Below are positions 32,550-44,714 of a stretch of DNA of 64,000 nucleotides, piece by piece. The DNA is from Prionailurus bengalensis (taxonomy: Eukaryota > Chordata > Mammalia > Carnivora > Felidae): NCBI RefSeq assembly GCF_016509475.1, contig NC_057351.1, positions 9,947,001-10,011,000 of the forward strand, read 5' to 3'. Below the pieces are notes generated by a model. It had not been told where the DNA came from. It was given only the letters and a program-made list of their open reading frames with translations, and ran no database searches. Position 1 is the first letter of the stretch; each line of letters starts with the position of its first letter. The position numbers and the translations under genes were made by a program.

Positions 32550-33829
32550 ATTCTGTATATTTCTGCATCTGTGTATCTTGTCCACACTGGTCACTTTTCT
32601 ACATCTAAGTTCACTTATTTGCATCCCCAGGGATTCTGAATATGCATGGGTCCTTAAAGCCACCACCAACTCTTGCCTAATTCTGGTTAACTCTCAGTTT
32701 TTATTCATTTGTCCTCTCTCCATTGGTATTCTCTTGCCTTCATCAGAGAACCCTTTAAAAGGGCTAAGACTTTTTTTTTGTTATTTTCTTTTTTAATTAT
32801 TTCAAAGCAGCTTTTTCAGGATATATACAAATGAGTTTCTTTTAAAAAGTATTACCAAGGATTGTACTCAGTCTAAATCTCCTTGCCCCTGACTCCCACA
32901 TGTTACATGGCACTTCCACTGTCTGTTTTGTACATCCTGCCAGTGTTTGAAGCTCCACAAGCATATATTGCTTTTTCTATTATGGGAAAAAAATAAAGAT
33001 ACTAAAATGTTGAGTAAATATCTGAGGGGATGTGTCAAACAAATACATCATCCAAAGAGGTTTTCAGATATTCAATATAATTTATGTGAACTATTGATAG
33101 AACTGTAGGAAACTTAATGTTTTTCTTATGCAGAGTAGAGAGGATAAGAATAAATATTTTCCCAAGCCCATCTCCTACATAATTAGGAATACCATGAAAT
33201 GTAGATGTGTTCATTCTCTAGAATAAATGGAATATTGAACATCTCCCACTCTTCAGTGTAGACATTTATTTGTTGACTGAAATAAAGCACTGAGATCCAA
33301 GACTTTAGGATTTAAAGGAGGTCATTCAAGATATAGTGAATAGACCTTAGGATTTAATTGTTCAGTTATCGATGAGTCTCTGACTTTGACTTCCTTTTTC
33401 ATTCCTCATACTCACTGAGTCCTCCATAAATGTTTGCGTATGTCTTTTATAATGCTTCTCCCATTGATGTACATTTTTTGTTTGTTTCCAAATAGCCCTA
33501 TACCACCCACATATGAGATATTTAAAAACATTTTTGTAACCCCATTCCCAGAAGAGCGATTGTTACCTACTAGGGGATAAATGGATCTGTTGAAAATGTT
33601 GAAAATTATTTCACTGAATTTTCAACATGGAGAATCAGGCAGCGATAATGCTATAAGAAAAGCAAAATGCTGGTTAAGCAACATGAATCTAAGCCATAAT
33701 GCTGTAAATGGAAACAATGTAGCCTGAGAATATGTTTCCAATGTTTTGCTTTTTGCTGTCCAGTTTATTGGGGGTACACAGAAAAGCTTGTCAGTGGTTC
33801 TAAAGTAAAGATACATAGTTGTGGTGGCC
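32550..33829. other. Unique sequence, nothing recognised
   Basis: No confident repeat or gene. Confidence 0.42.
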
Positions 33830-34300
33830 CGCTTCAAGGCTGACCCCCAGTGATTCTCACCCCCTGATATGCATGCTCATGATTGAAGCTTCTGCTTTTT
33901 TTCCTTGAGGCATTTTCTCTGACTGAAACAGCTGCTATGTGACGAAATTCCTCAGGTAGTCAGGTAGTCTTTTGGAGAGATCTGTACAGCGAGGCATAGA
34001 GTCCTCTTGCCGACAAGTTGACAACTCTTGACAACAAGAGTCCTCTTGTCAACTTGCCAGGCGTGTTGAGTAGGCCTCCTTAGAAGTGATCCTCCAACGA
34101 TAGTCAAACCCACAGATGACCACAGTCCTGGCCAACATCTTAGCCACAACCTAATGAGAGGTCCTGAGCCAGAACCGCCCAAGTAAGCCGCTCCCAGATG
34201 CTTATGCACAGAAGATATAATATAAGAAGCATCTATTCTTTTAAGCCTCTAGGTTTTAGAATAATTTGTTATGCAGTGATAGCTAACTAGCATAAGCATA
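33830..34300 (+). repeat. LTR-like ancient repeat, related to 13860-14287
   Basis: The last 200 bp follow the family's 3' layout: 'ggccaacatcttagccacaacctaatgagag', 'cctgagccagaaccgccc', 'taagccgctcccaga' and 'ttttaagcctctaggttttagaataatttgttatgcagtgatagctaacta'. The middle carries local duplications and a hairpin. I cannot name the subfamily. Confidence 0.62.
34014..34056. repeat. Nested inverted repeat (hairpin)
   Basis: CAAGTTGACAA (34014-34024) pairs with TTGTCAACTTG (34046-34056). Inside it, CTCTTG (34025-34030) pairs with CAAGAG (34035-34040) around an ACAA loop. The stem is 11 bp plus 6 bp with a 5-nt bulge. Confidence 0.93.
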
Positions 34301-35680
34301 TTTATTAAAGAAATTGCTGTAACTTTTAAAACTCCAACTTTCGTTCTATTCCATTATAGCTAGAAAATCTATTTAAAATCAGAAATGTTTTTCTGACAGA
34401 ATTTAACTACTCTATGTGAGGTTATAACCATGAAAACACTCTACGACAGGCATATTTAAATATATCTTGTTCCTGATCTTTTTTTTTTTATTTTTAACAA
34501 TGCCAGCAGTCAACATAACAAGTCTTATTAGTGCAGAGTTATGGAAACTTAGTCTTAGAAATAGTTTTACAGCTTTTGATTTTAAAATACCATGAATATT
34601 TAATTCAGATGGTGTTAAATTAAAATGTATCTCTTAATTCTACTATTCCCAACTTAACATAATTTAATTTTAATAAGGTGTCCTTAAAATTAAAAGAAAA
34701 TAAGAACCATGAATATAGGCCTATAATTTATCTGAAAACAGAGTGACATATATTGCTAGTTTTTGACTGGCTATGCTTTATTTTTTTTTTTTTTGATACG
34801 TTTGCAAATGGTGACTAAGATACATAGCATTCAAAGGTAAGAATCAATCTTGTTCTAATTGGAATGATAGGCTGACATTCTAGTTCATTTCTCCCTTAGC
34901 CTTTCTACTGCAAAAGAAATGCAAAGAGAGAGAATAGCTCACCCATCCTCCCAGTAACTGTACTCTCTTATTCTTATTGGTTATTCAAATAAGCTTCTCT
35001 AGTTTTTTTTCTTCCAATGTAGAGCCCACTGGCATCATCTGTTCCACAGTCTTGCAAAAGAATTTAACATATCCCTCATAAAAGAACTATAGTTTATGCC
35101 TCGTTTGAATAATTGTATTTTTAAGAATTTTGAGCACCAGTATTTCAGAGGCACAGGTGGTAACTGGGGTGAAGTGTGACTCTTATCAAATCAAGAAGAA
35201 ACTCAAACTATGAAGCCTGACCTAGGCAGGCATTGAACCTGTTTCCCTTAATCAGAATTAATAGCTCTCCCCTGGAAGCTCATCTCCCAACAAGCACTAA
35301 TATTAAGTGATGCTGTTTCTTAGGTTGGTAGGGAAAGATTAAACATTTTCCACAGGAATAAATGGTTTGTATGTCTCCCAGATTACTTGCCAGTAGAGGG
35401 AAGGGAGAAAGAGCGTTGTTTTCTTCATCTGACTTCCTTACTATTAAAAAACCATTTGGGTCTCCTCTTCGTAATAAGTATGTTGAAGATGCTCAGTGCT
35501 CCCACAGTAAAAACCACAGGATTTTTTTACATTCAATCATTTCTGAATATCTTCCCTATGATGCTCAAGATATTTAATTTTAACCGCAATTAGGTACAAA
35601 TCAGATCAACTTGGTTTTGCTACTTACCAGCTGTTTGATATATTTCTTATTTATGTTATAGTCATCATGGTGCATAACTT
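34301..35680. other. Unique AT-rich sequence
   Basis: No feature recognised. Overlapping plus-strand frames at 35362-35593 have no domain. Confidence 0.42.
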
Positions 35681-35839
35681 CCTTAGAGGGAGAGAGAGAG
35701 CACACACCAGCATGGGAGAGTGAGAGAGAATCTTAAGCAGAGCCCGACATGTGGCTCGATCCCACTCCCCTGGGATCATGACCTGAGCTGAAATCAACAA
35801 GAGTCAGGCGCTCAACAGACTGAGCCACCCAGACACCCT
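35681..35839 (-). mobile_element. CAN SINE, shortened and diverged
   Basis: Minus-strand head at the right end (GAGCCACCCAGACACCC). Part of the middle is missing and no poly(T) end is clear on the left. Confidence 0.85.
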
Positions 35840-36700
35840 AGTGCTTATATTTCTTAATCACTCTAAGCCTTAGTGTTTTCATCCACAAAAAGGGAACAGT
35901 AATATTTCTATTATTTCTAAGAGATAAGACTGTGATTATTTTACATTGAGAAAAGACAAAGTGAGATCACATGAAAAGTACATTGGTTTAGAACACATGA
36001 TTCTGAATAAATGAAGTGCAGAAAACTTTGAATGGGGCAATGTTGCCAGGCTTTGGTGGCAGTGATGTCTTCTTTCTTGTGATGTCCATTTTCCCCGAAT
36101 AAAGTAAAGCAGATAACATTGATAATGATGCCCCCACTCCTCTGAGTATGTCTTAGGAAGACATTCACTTGTCTCCTGGACAGGTGTTAAACAGCTAGTC
36201 TTCTGAAAGATGTACTTCAGATATTAGTACAGGATGCACTTGGAACCAGGGAAGCCTGTAATATGGATTTGACTTGTTCACCAAATGCTGAAGCCTCAGG
36301 GCGTTTCCCTCTAAAATAACAATGGATGATCATTCACAGTATCAGAATATCATAGCTTAACTCAGGTCTCTGGGGGAAACTATTCAGTCTGTGAGCAGTT
36401 GTCTTGCATTCTGAGGCAGGACTATGGCAAAAATGGGAGGTCGGTTCTTTTCTTGTGCATTGAAACTTATCGGTCCTCATTTTTCCCGTGACTCATCCTG
36501 AGCGCTCAATGCCAAAACCCATTACTGTGATTTCCCTACCTAATTCAAAAGCACACAGAGCACCAAAATGCACACAGTAGTGTTGATGTTTAAGTAAAAT
36601 AAGAATGAACATATACAAGATATCCAAGGTAAGAGCTGGAATATACTAGGCCTCCAGCAACTCATATGTATTCCCTTGCTCTATGTTTTGTATTCATTTA
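35840..36700. other. Unique sequence, nothing recognised
   Basis: No repeat, exon or RNA gene recognised. Confidence 0.42.
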
Positions 36701-36717
36701 TCAACAGATTTACTTTC

Positions 36718-36944
36718 TTTTTTAAGTTTATTTATTTATTTTGAGACAGAGAAAGAGAGAGAGATACAGAGAGAACACACGAGCAGGGGAAGGGCAGAGA
36801 GAGGGAGAGAGAGAATCCCAAGCAGGCTCTGCACCATCAGTGCAGAGAGCCCAATGTGGGGCTTGAACCCATGAACCACGAGATCATGACATGAGCCAAA
36901 GTCAAGAGTCAGAAGCTCAACCAACTCAGTCATCCAGGTGTCCC
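36718..36944 (-). mobile_element. CAN SINE with 17-bp TSD
   Basis: Minus-strand copy flanked by TCAACAGATTTACTTTC (36701-36717) and TCAACAGATTGACTTTC (36945-36961), a 17-bp TSD with one mismatch. The right-end head is mutated (CAGTCATCCAGGTGTCCC). Confidence 0.95.
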
Positions 36945-36961
36945 TCAACAGATTGACTTTC

Positions 36962-38252
36962 AAGGAGATTCTCTAATTACACATTTTCTCTTTTTGTCTT
37001 AGAAAGGTTTAATCTATGAAGAATCTCATCTAAGTGTGCTGAATGCAGTTGTGGGTGACAAGAATTATGCTCCGATTTGAGATTGGTTTAGTGTTTTAAC
37101 ACTAAAAGACATCTTCCTGTCAGTTTTAGGTGGAATGATGCTTTGGTGCTTATTTGAGCCGTGGTCAGTATCAGTCGACCTTGGGTATGACACAGGGTCA
37201 CTGAGCAGCCATGTGCAAGAAGGAGGGAGCTAGACGTGAGGAGGCGATACTAACAGGACTTTGGGGGCAGAACAGTACGAGCACAGTGTCCAAGGTGCAG
37301 AGCACCTCCAGCACGATTTCCAAAGGGGCCTTTTCCAGGATATCTAATAAAGTGAAAAGGTAGGCTATGTCATGGTAATCCAACTGGAGATTAAAAATTG
37401 GGGGGATTAAAAATTGGGGAGTGGAGGCACGAAGACCATTGTGACCATATCCGTACATAGATACTGGAGTGTTTCTGACGTGTGCTACGTGCAGTACCCC
37501 AGGTGCTGGGGGTAAAAGCTATAGAAAGAGTGCTACAAGGGTCAGATGCATAAGGTATACGTTTGTTCAACCTATGTGGATAAATACATGATCCTGATCC
37601 ACCCACGTACTAGAACCTTCCTCCTCACAGCTGCACTAATTTCATTCCTATATAGTATTATCTCTGCTTTGGGCAGAACTAATATTAAAATCACTCATAT
37701 AAATAACACTTTGGTATATTTTAGAAATAATATTCATTTTGGTCCTTTAGTTCTTTTTAAAGGTCTTCATGAGAAATTTGTGCATTCTTCTTTTCAGGGA
37801 GAAATTCTTCAAAGATTAATTTAAGTTATCTTTTAAAAAGTCAGGTAATGATGGATGGCTAAGCAAATTTGCTTTCATTTTTACTAAAACATTTCTTTTT
37901 AACCCCAATAAGAGTTTAAAGTCAAGGGTACTTTCAGTAGGTTCTATTTTGCTTTTATTTTAAGCATCTTAAGTTTTTCATTATCCCCAAACAGTTATAG
38001 ATTAAATGGGATGAACTAGACATAAGAACAACTAAATACATTATCAAAAGGACTTAAATGTAAAAATGTTGATTTGGACAAAATTTTCACTTTCTATAGA
38101 TTTTCTCATGGAAGAAGCCTAAAAAGTCTTGTTTGCAGATTCAGATACTTGAGGTTAAATTAACAACATATTCTATTCACTTTTGCATTTCTTCAAGGGC
38201 AAGGTATGATCTAAATTTATTTTGAGATTTTTAATATTTAAAAGTCTGTTAA
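36962..38252. other. No gene; small local duplication at 37389-37419
   Basis: GATTAAAAATTGGGG occurs twice 16 bp apart (37389-37403 and 37405-37419). The 86-codon minus-strand frame at 37198-37458 has a hydrophobic Leu-rich stretch (LLDILEKAPLEIVLEVLC) but no family I recognise. The rest is unique sequence. Confidence 0.4.
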
Positions 38253-38419
38253 GCGGTGGCTGGGGGGCTCAGTCGGTTAAGTGTCTGACTTTTGATTTCG
38301 GCTCAGGTCATGATCTCACGGTTTGTGAGTGTAAGCCCCAAATTGCGCTCTGTGCTTCCAGTGCAGAACCTGTTTTGGATTCTCTCTCCCTCTCTCTCTC
38401 TGCCCTTTCCCTGCTTGTG

Positions 38420-38460
<41 letters not shown>

Positions 38461-38506
38461 TCTTTCTCTCTGTCAAAATAAACTTTAAAAAAATTGAAAA
38501 AATAAA
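38253..38506 (+). mobile_element. CAN SINE with expanded (TC)n middle
   Basis: Head GGCTGGGGGGCTCAGTCGG, then 'gtgtctgactttt', a long (CT)n run at 38424-38457 and an A-rich end. Flanks 'aaaagtctgtt' and 'aaaagtttatt' may be a degraded TSD. Confidence 0.9.
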
Positions 38507-40522
38507 AGTTTATTACTAATATTCAGCAAAACAATTGAATGTGCATTGAGATGTCCTCTTGAATCAGCAGGAAAAGAAATGCAACCTAGTATTGGGCAAG
38601 AGTACTGAAATCTGGATCCTAATATATTCTGGATTTTTGTAAGACTCCACATCCATTTTTTTTAATGAATAAAAACAATGGGTGAGCTTCTGTGCCAGGT
38701 CACAAAGATTCCATATATTCCAGGCTTCATGAATCATGCAATCTAAGAAGCAAGACAGACATTAAACAAATTAATTACATTTGGACAAATGAAAGCTTTT
38801 ATCCAGAAAAAAAAAATGACTGTAATCGGAAGGGCCACAGAACTGTCCCTTGAGAAAGTGCTTGTAGGTGAGCCCTGAGGGGTGAGGAGGAGTCACACAG
38901 GTGAGATGGAGAAAACACAAATCAAAGTCTAGAACAGCCACACTAGGTTTTGACGTTCAGTTAGAGCAGAGGGCTGATAGGAGAGGCTACCACCAAGATA
39001 AGAAGGAGGGGAAAAGACTGGAATTACTAGCAATGAGAAAGTCTAGGGATGAAAGCCTAAGATGAAGGCCTTGGTCAAAACTGTGATTGTAGAGAGAAAG
39101 TAAGTTGGAGCTGATAGGCAACCATTCCTTTTGGTGGCCTGGACCATCATCTCAAACCTCAGCATCTGTGACTCACTGTTGACTGAGGGGTAGGTAGTGA
39201 AGAAGGGAATTAAGAGAAATACACACCACTCTTAAAAAGTTTAGCAATGAGAAGATTTTTTAAAAGCCATTAAAAGAAAATAAGCGTAGTAGGAGGTTTT
39301 GTTCTGTGTCATGTTGCATTGTTCTAAGAATGTGGTGCCATCGCTGTGTTCCGTATAACACAATGAGGTCCACAGTAAGGAAAATAATTTGCACATGTTA
39401 GTAAAAGTGAAAATGTGATGAAAGTGAGCCTTCTTTCCCATGAATAATTAATTTATAAACAGAAATGCTGACAATATAAAACTTAAGTAGAATTATAAGT
39501 GTGATTGTATCTCGACATTTTAATGTCACTTAAAGTCTAGAATGTTTTCAACAGTGCTTAAATCTTCAAAACTAACTCCATTATTCAAATTGACTTTAAT
39601 GGTTCACAGCATAATGCTTCATTATTTTCTCTGCTTTCACTCAAGAAATGTAAGGCTACTAAGTAAAACCAAGTGGAAACTAATTCTCTTTAAGAAGGGA
39701 GGCTTTGTCCTGTAATTGTGTCAGATTAAATGGGTTAATAACTTTGTCTTAGCTTAAATATAAATTCTGGATTTGGGTGTTGAGAGAGAATAATTTTCCA
39801 GACTGATCTCTAAAAGAATAGAACTTTTTTAGACTACTTAACAAAACCAAGAATAAAAACCAAGATTAGTGTGAAAACATACTTAGACTTTTGGATGAAA
39901 AGTATGCCAAGATTGTTCATGTCAATTACCATGATCATTAAATTAAACATAATTTGAAGTTAACCAGGAAGTCTTTTTCATCACTGTGACCTACAATTGC
40001 CAAATTTCTCAAAGTTCAGTATCATTTATGTTTTGGATTAAATGAATGTCTTCCATTAATTATTAAGTACTTCCCATTTCATTAGATATTTAGTAACCAC
40101 TGTCTTATCATTAAGATAATTTCATGGCAGTACTGGATTAGTCCGTCAGATACATAATATTCTGTAATCATGATTCTTTCTATTAGAATTCTGTTTTCAA
40201 AATCAGATATTGTAGCAATAAAATAACCGAGGGGTTCATGAGTTCTAATATTAGAATTATTTGATTCAATTCAAATAGGAATTCTGAATACAATAAAGGA
40301 TATAATAAAGGTGACAATTAATAGCTGGTAATAAAAATGGGTAACTTAATAAATGATATTGGAAAGACTGAGTAGCTCAAGTTAATAAAAATCAAATAAG
40401 ATTCCCCCACTTCATTATTTTCTTATATCAAAGTAAATTCCAGATGGATCGAAACTTTTAAAACTAGAACTAAATCTAATTTTCTGGTTTTAGCTCCAAT
40501 ATGTAAAGAGCTGGGAAGTTTT
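38507..40522. other. Mostly unique; possible ancient repeat at 38690-39110
   Basis: The 38690-39110 part ('tgagcttctgtgccaggtcac', 'gcaagacagacattaaacaaatt', 'ttagagcagagggctg') has the look of an old interspersed element similar to that at 5190-6650. The rest shows nothing recognisable. Confidence 0.35.
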
Positions 40523-40690
40523 GGGGCACCTGGGAGGCTCAGTTGGTTAAGTGCCAACTTCAGCTCAGGTCATGATCGCGCATTTCATGAGTTTGAGCCC
40601 CGCGTCAGTCTCTGTGTTGACAGTTCAGAGCCTGGAGCCTGCTTCCGATGCTGTGTCCCCCTCTCTCTGCCCCTCCCCTGTTCACATCTC

Positions 40691-40726
<36 letters not shown>

Positions 40727-40760
40727 AAAAATACAATCAACATAAACATTTTTTAAAAAT
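40523..40760 (+). mobile_element. CAN SINE with (TC)n middle
   Basis: Head GGGGCACCTGGGAGGCTCAG, B-box-like GTTTGAGCCCC, CT-rich run 40687-40726 and an A-rich end. No clean TSD. Confidence 0.93.
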
Positions 40761-41449
40761 ATGGAAAGTTTTTATTCTCATCCTTACAACAAGAAAAAAA
40801 TGGGACAAAAGGCAACCTTGCTAGGACCCATCAGATAACAGAAATCACGGGCAGAGTGATGTTCCTGGCACATTCTGATACAGACTATCTGCATCAGAAT
40901 CCTCTGAAGTCATAACCTGGTGGAGCAAACAAACGGCCACTTAGATTAATTGCTAGAGACTGTGTGGGCTTGAGTGAGAGCCGCTATGTGTGAGCTCTCA
41001 GGGGCCCCCTGACACATCTTCACATTGAAGATCTGAGAACATTCCAGCTCTGACTGGATGGAGGAAGAGCACTCATTGTGAAAGAAGCAGCGAGCACTTG
41101 CACCCACCTCTCAAAGGGTGTGTCATATAGGAGCAAGGAGAGAAAGGACTTGGCCTGAGCTCAGTTCTGAAACCTTATCTCAGCTGGGACAAGGGCTGTG
41201 CTCGGTGCTCACACATCAACAGTGTACAGGGATTTAAGAAAATAGACTGGAAAAGCCGCAGCCAGAAAGGGCAGTAGGGGGCAAGGAGAGAAGGCTGTAT
41301 GTCTAAAGGAAGGGAAAAGTCCCTTGAGAAATCTGCAGCACAGAAACAGATACAATAAACAGCTGAGACTTACTCAGAGGATTCTAGAGGGCCCTGCCTT
41401 TCTCCATTCTGCCAACGCATCAGTAGGGCTCCTGTATAATAATAATTAT
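40761..41449. other. Unique, moderately GC-richer
   Basis: No exon or repeat recognised. Confidence 0.4.
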
Positions 41450-42519
41450 TACAGGTGAAGAGCAGAAGGTACAGACTTTCTTTGGGAAAGAGTATTGAGA
41501 TAAGCCCAAAGTCAAGAGTAGAGACAAAAAAATATGAAGAGTCTGATAGAGCTACAGCAAACATGAAACACAGGCAAACTGCTAGTCACATTAACATAAT
41601 ACTCACACTGAGGACTGTTTACCAAATTTGTTATTTGATATGAGGTGTCTAGCTTTCAAAAAGCAGAGTGACACAGCTTGACAAAAGGCAAGAAAAAGCA
41701 CACTATGAGGAGATATAGCAAACATCAGAATCAGACGTAGATATGACATTTTGGACTTATCATACAGGGAATTTAAAATAACCATGACTAACATGTTAAG
41801 AGAAGTAATTGAAAAGGAAGACAACATGTGAGAGCAGATTGGTAATGTAAGCAGAGAGATGGAAGTTCTAAGAAAGAATCAAAATGATATATTAGAAATA
41901 AAAAATAAAGACTAACAAAAATGAATACCTTTGGCTTACTCATCCGTAGACTTGACATGACCAAAGAATTTGTGAACTTGAACACAGGTCAATAGAAACC
42001 TCTCAAGTGGAAACATAAAAAGAAGGAAGAATTAACACAGTAACCACAGCAAATACCCCCAAACATAATAGCACATCCAAGAACTGTGGAATAATACTAA
42101 AATGTGCAATTTCTCTCTACATTGGAATAGAGGAAGAAGGAATAACAAACAGAGCAGAAAAGGTATTTGAAGTAACAATGGCAGAGAGCTTTCTAAAATT
42201 AATTATGGACACCAAACCACCAATCCAGGAGTTTCAGAATACTGAGCAGAATAAATACCAGCAAATACACAACAAATCGTATACAATTCAACCTGTAGTA
42301 AACCAAAGAAAAACGCAAAATGTTAAAAGACATTAAGAAGTGGGAGAACATTTTACCTATGGAAGAACCAACAGGAATGATGCAGACTTCTCAAAGAAAA
42401 CAATGCAAGTCAGAAAACAGTGGGGCAGCACCTTTCCGGGACTGAAAAGCATAAAATACCCCCCGCAATTCTATCAATTTAGGATTCTATACCAACAAAT
42501 ATATGTTTAAAAATGAAGA
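41450..42519 (+). mobile_element. Ancient L1 or HAL1 ORF1-region relic (first part)
   Basis: Phrases in order recall the ORF1 region of old L1/HAL1: 'agaagtaattgaaaaggaagac', 'agaaatcaaaatgatatattagaaataaaaaataaag', 'gcagaaaaggtatttgaagtaacaatggcagagag', 'caatccaggagtttcag' and 'cgcaattctatcaatttaggattctatacc'. HAL1 elements carry only ORF1, and no ORF2 part is visible here. Heavily decayed; the frames in it are short. Confidence 0.6.
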
Positions 42520-42690
42520 TGAGCTCAATTGGTTAAGCATCCAACTCTTGGTTTTGGCTCAAGTCATGATCCCAGGGTCATGGGATTGAGACCTACATTG
42601 CACTCTGTGCTGAGCATGGAGATTGTTTAAAATTCTCTCTCTCTCCCTCTCTCCTTCCCCACCTCTAAGTAAATAAAAAAAATAAAATGA
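42520..42690 (+). mobile_element. CAN SINE, 5' head missing
   Basis: It starts inside the head ('gagctcaattggttaagcat') and continues through the CT-rich middle to AAGTAAATAAAAAAAATAAA. It lies inside the L1/HAL1 relic. Confidence 0.85.
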
Positions 42691-42699
42691 AATCATTAC

Positions 42700-42900
42700 A
42701 TATTAAAACATATAAAATCTGAAATAACTTATTACCAGAAAGCCCACATCAGGCATAAATAATGGCCAGAAGAGGTCCATCAGGCAGAAAGAAAATGATA
42801 CCTGTGGAAAATATGTTTCTATGTAAAGAAAAGAAGACTGAGAAGACTGGAAATGATCTACATTTGGGGAAACTTGTTTGCTTGCATCATCTTCAATGGT
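42700..42900 (+). mobile_element. Ancient L1 or HAL1 relic (second part)
   Basis: 'ggtccatcaggcagaaagaaaatgatacc' to 'agaagactggaaatgatct' resembles the stretch that follows ORF1 in HAL1/old L1. Together with 41450-42519 it forms one element split by the SINE. Confidence 0.5.
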
Positions 42901-43643
42901 TAAAGCATTTCTGTGAAAATTACAGAACAAATTGTGAACACTATGAGTGATCACCAAATGGGTTAGATGGTATTTTTCATTAGTAACTGCTAGACAGGGA
43001 CCACAGTGTAAGAATTTCTATTGCCTGATTTTTTTCTGGTGTAGCAGTAATTCTTTTCTGCTTTTTAAATCTTGTTTATTAATTTTTCATAATAGTTTAT
43101 GTAAAATGTATTTAGAAAATATACTGTAGCAACATAGGTATTGTTTCCCCCCACCTACCCCCAGCCCTGACCAACTTTGTTGTAGTCTATTGTTATTTGT
43201 TTAGCAACTTACTGGGTTACTTAGTTTGAATTTATTCTACTTCCCACAGAGTGAGTCTCTAATGTCATTTGTTGAGAGGTACAGACTTGGTTATGCCCAC
43301 AGTCACAATGACAGTGGTTTTGGTATGGTTATCCTTCATCATCTATTGATGGCTCTAGAGTTATCAACCTTGTCCTGGGGCATAATTCCTCAAAAGACTA
43401 TACCAGTCATTTTCAGACTCCTTTCAAAAGAATATTTTCCGAGAGTAGTGTTTGAGTTGTGTTTGGACTCCAGTTAGGCTCTTTCCTCCTGTCTCTTTCC
43501 CAGGTTCTCACAGATGAACTAACCAGCCTACCGTTTCGTAGGCTGTTATGTACAATGACTCCCCCAAGCTTCTCCTAGTTGTCCTTCACTATAAGCTCCA
43601 CTGTCTTGAGAGGCATCTTAGGAACTTCTCCACCCTCTATTGC
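42901..43643. other. Unique sequence, nothing recognised
   Basis: The plus-strand frames at 42947-43129 and 43226-43477 carry no recognisable domain. Confidence 0.4.
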
Positions 43644-43654
43644 AAATGAAGTCA

Positions 43655-43861
43655 CCTCTTTTTTTTTAATGTTTATTTGTTTTTGAGACAGAGAGTGTAA
43701 GCAGGGAGGGGTAGAGAGAGAAGAAGAGAGAGAATCCCAAGTAGGCTCCACACTGTCAACACAAAGCCCAATGTGGGACTTGAACTCATGAACCATGAGA
43801 TCATGACCTGAGCTGAAAGCAAGAGTCGGATGCTTAACTCACTGAGCCACCTAGGTACCCC
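43655..43861 (-). mobile_element. CAN SINE with 11-bp TSD
   Basis: Minus-strand copy flanked by AAATGAAGTCA at 43644-43654 and 43865-43875. The head at the right end is mutated (GAGCCACCTAGGTACCCC). Confidence 0.93.
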
Positions 43862-44058
43862 AATAAATGAAGTCAATCTTTGAGGTAAACATCAAGAGCT
43901 ATCTGTTGTATACACTTGTGCTTCCCCCCAGGAAAATAAAAGCTCTGAGACTTGAATCTAGAGCTAGGTTTGAGGACAATAGTGCACTTTTCACTGAATA
44001 GCATCACTGCTTTAGGAGTAAAGTGCGCAGTGGAGGGAAACAGATGTCTCAGGACTTC

Positions 44059-44112
<54 letters not shown>

Positions 44113-44137
44113 GCCTCCTCCTCCTCCTTCTTCTTTT
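44059..44137. repeat. (CTC/CTT)n trinucleotide microsatellite
   Basis: About 79 bp of impure CTC and TTC units immediately left of a minus-strand SINE body, so it probably grew from that SINE's A/G-rich tail. It explains the poly-Pro frame at 43952-44140. Confidence 0.95.
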
Positions 44138-44218
44138 TAATTTTAGAGTAAACTCTGCATCCAACAACCCCAAGATCAAGAGCTGCATGCTTCACTAACT
44201 GAACCAGTTATGTGCCCC
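44138..44218 (-). mobile_element. Short older CAN SINE
   Basis: Minus-strand short form: 'actctgcatccaacaaccccaagatcaagagctgcatgct', then an 'actgaaccagttatgtgcccc' head. It lacks the long CT-rich middle. Confidence 0.72.
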
Positions 44219-44656
44219 AGCCTTAGGGCTTTCATGCTTGTCTCTCCTGGCATGGAATCATTGCTAAAGGAAGGGTGACTGGGGCCCCAGTTTTCTCAGT
44301 TCTATGTCCAAGGTAGACTCTCTGTCCAACAGGGAGGGATGGGTGAAAGAAGAGAGTCTCCATTACTCACCTGCACTTACCCACAACTTACTCTCAGGAA
44401 CAGGTATTGGGGGCAGGATGTTGATGTCCTGCTTTTCCCAGTAAGTTGGCCCTCCATCTAGGCACTGACTGGACAGGGAACCCTGTGTTCTTGGCTGGAC
44501 CAGACTGGGATTTTCATCTGGCTGAAATGGTAGGAGGAAGGGAGGAAGCAGGTGTTCAAATACAATAAACTCTCACTGTTCTTACCAAATGTTAGTAGAA
44601 TTTCTTGAGTCAGTGTTTCTTCATTTGCTATATATCCATGGGACCATTTCCAGAGA
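44219..44656. other. Unique sequence, nothing recognised
   Basis: Slightly GC-richer; no exon or repeat recognised. Confidence 0.42.
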
Positions 44657-44657
44657 C

Positions 44658-44701
<44 letters not shown>

Positions 44702-44714
44702 GTATGTATGTGTG
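44657..44714. repeat. (GT)n / GTAT compound microsatellite
   Basis: A long GT run followed by GTATGTAT units; explains the Thr/His-rich antisense frame. Confidence 0.96.

Noticed and set aside
43952..44140. Proline-rich protein on the plus strand
   Set aside because: It is the translation of the CTC/CTT microsatellite.
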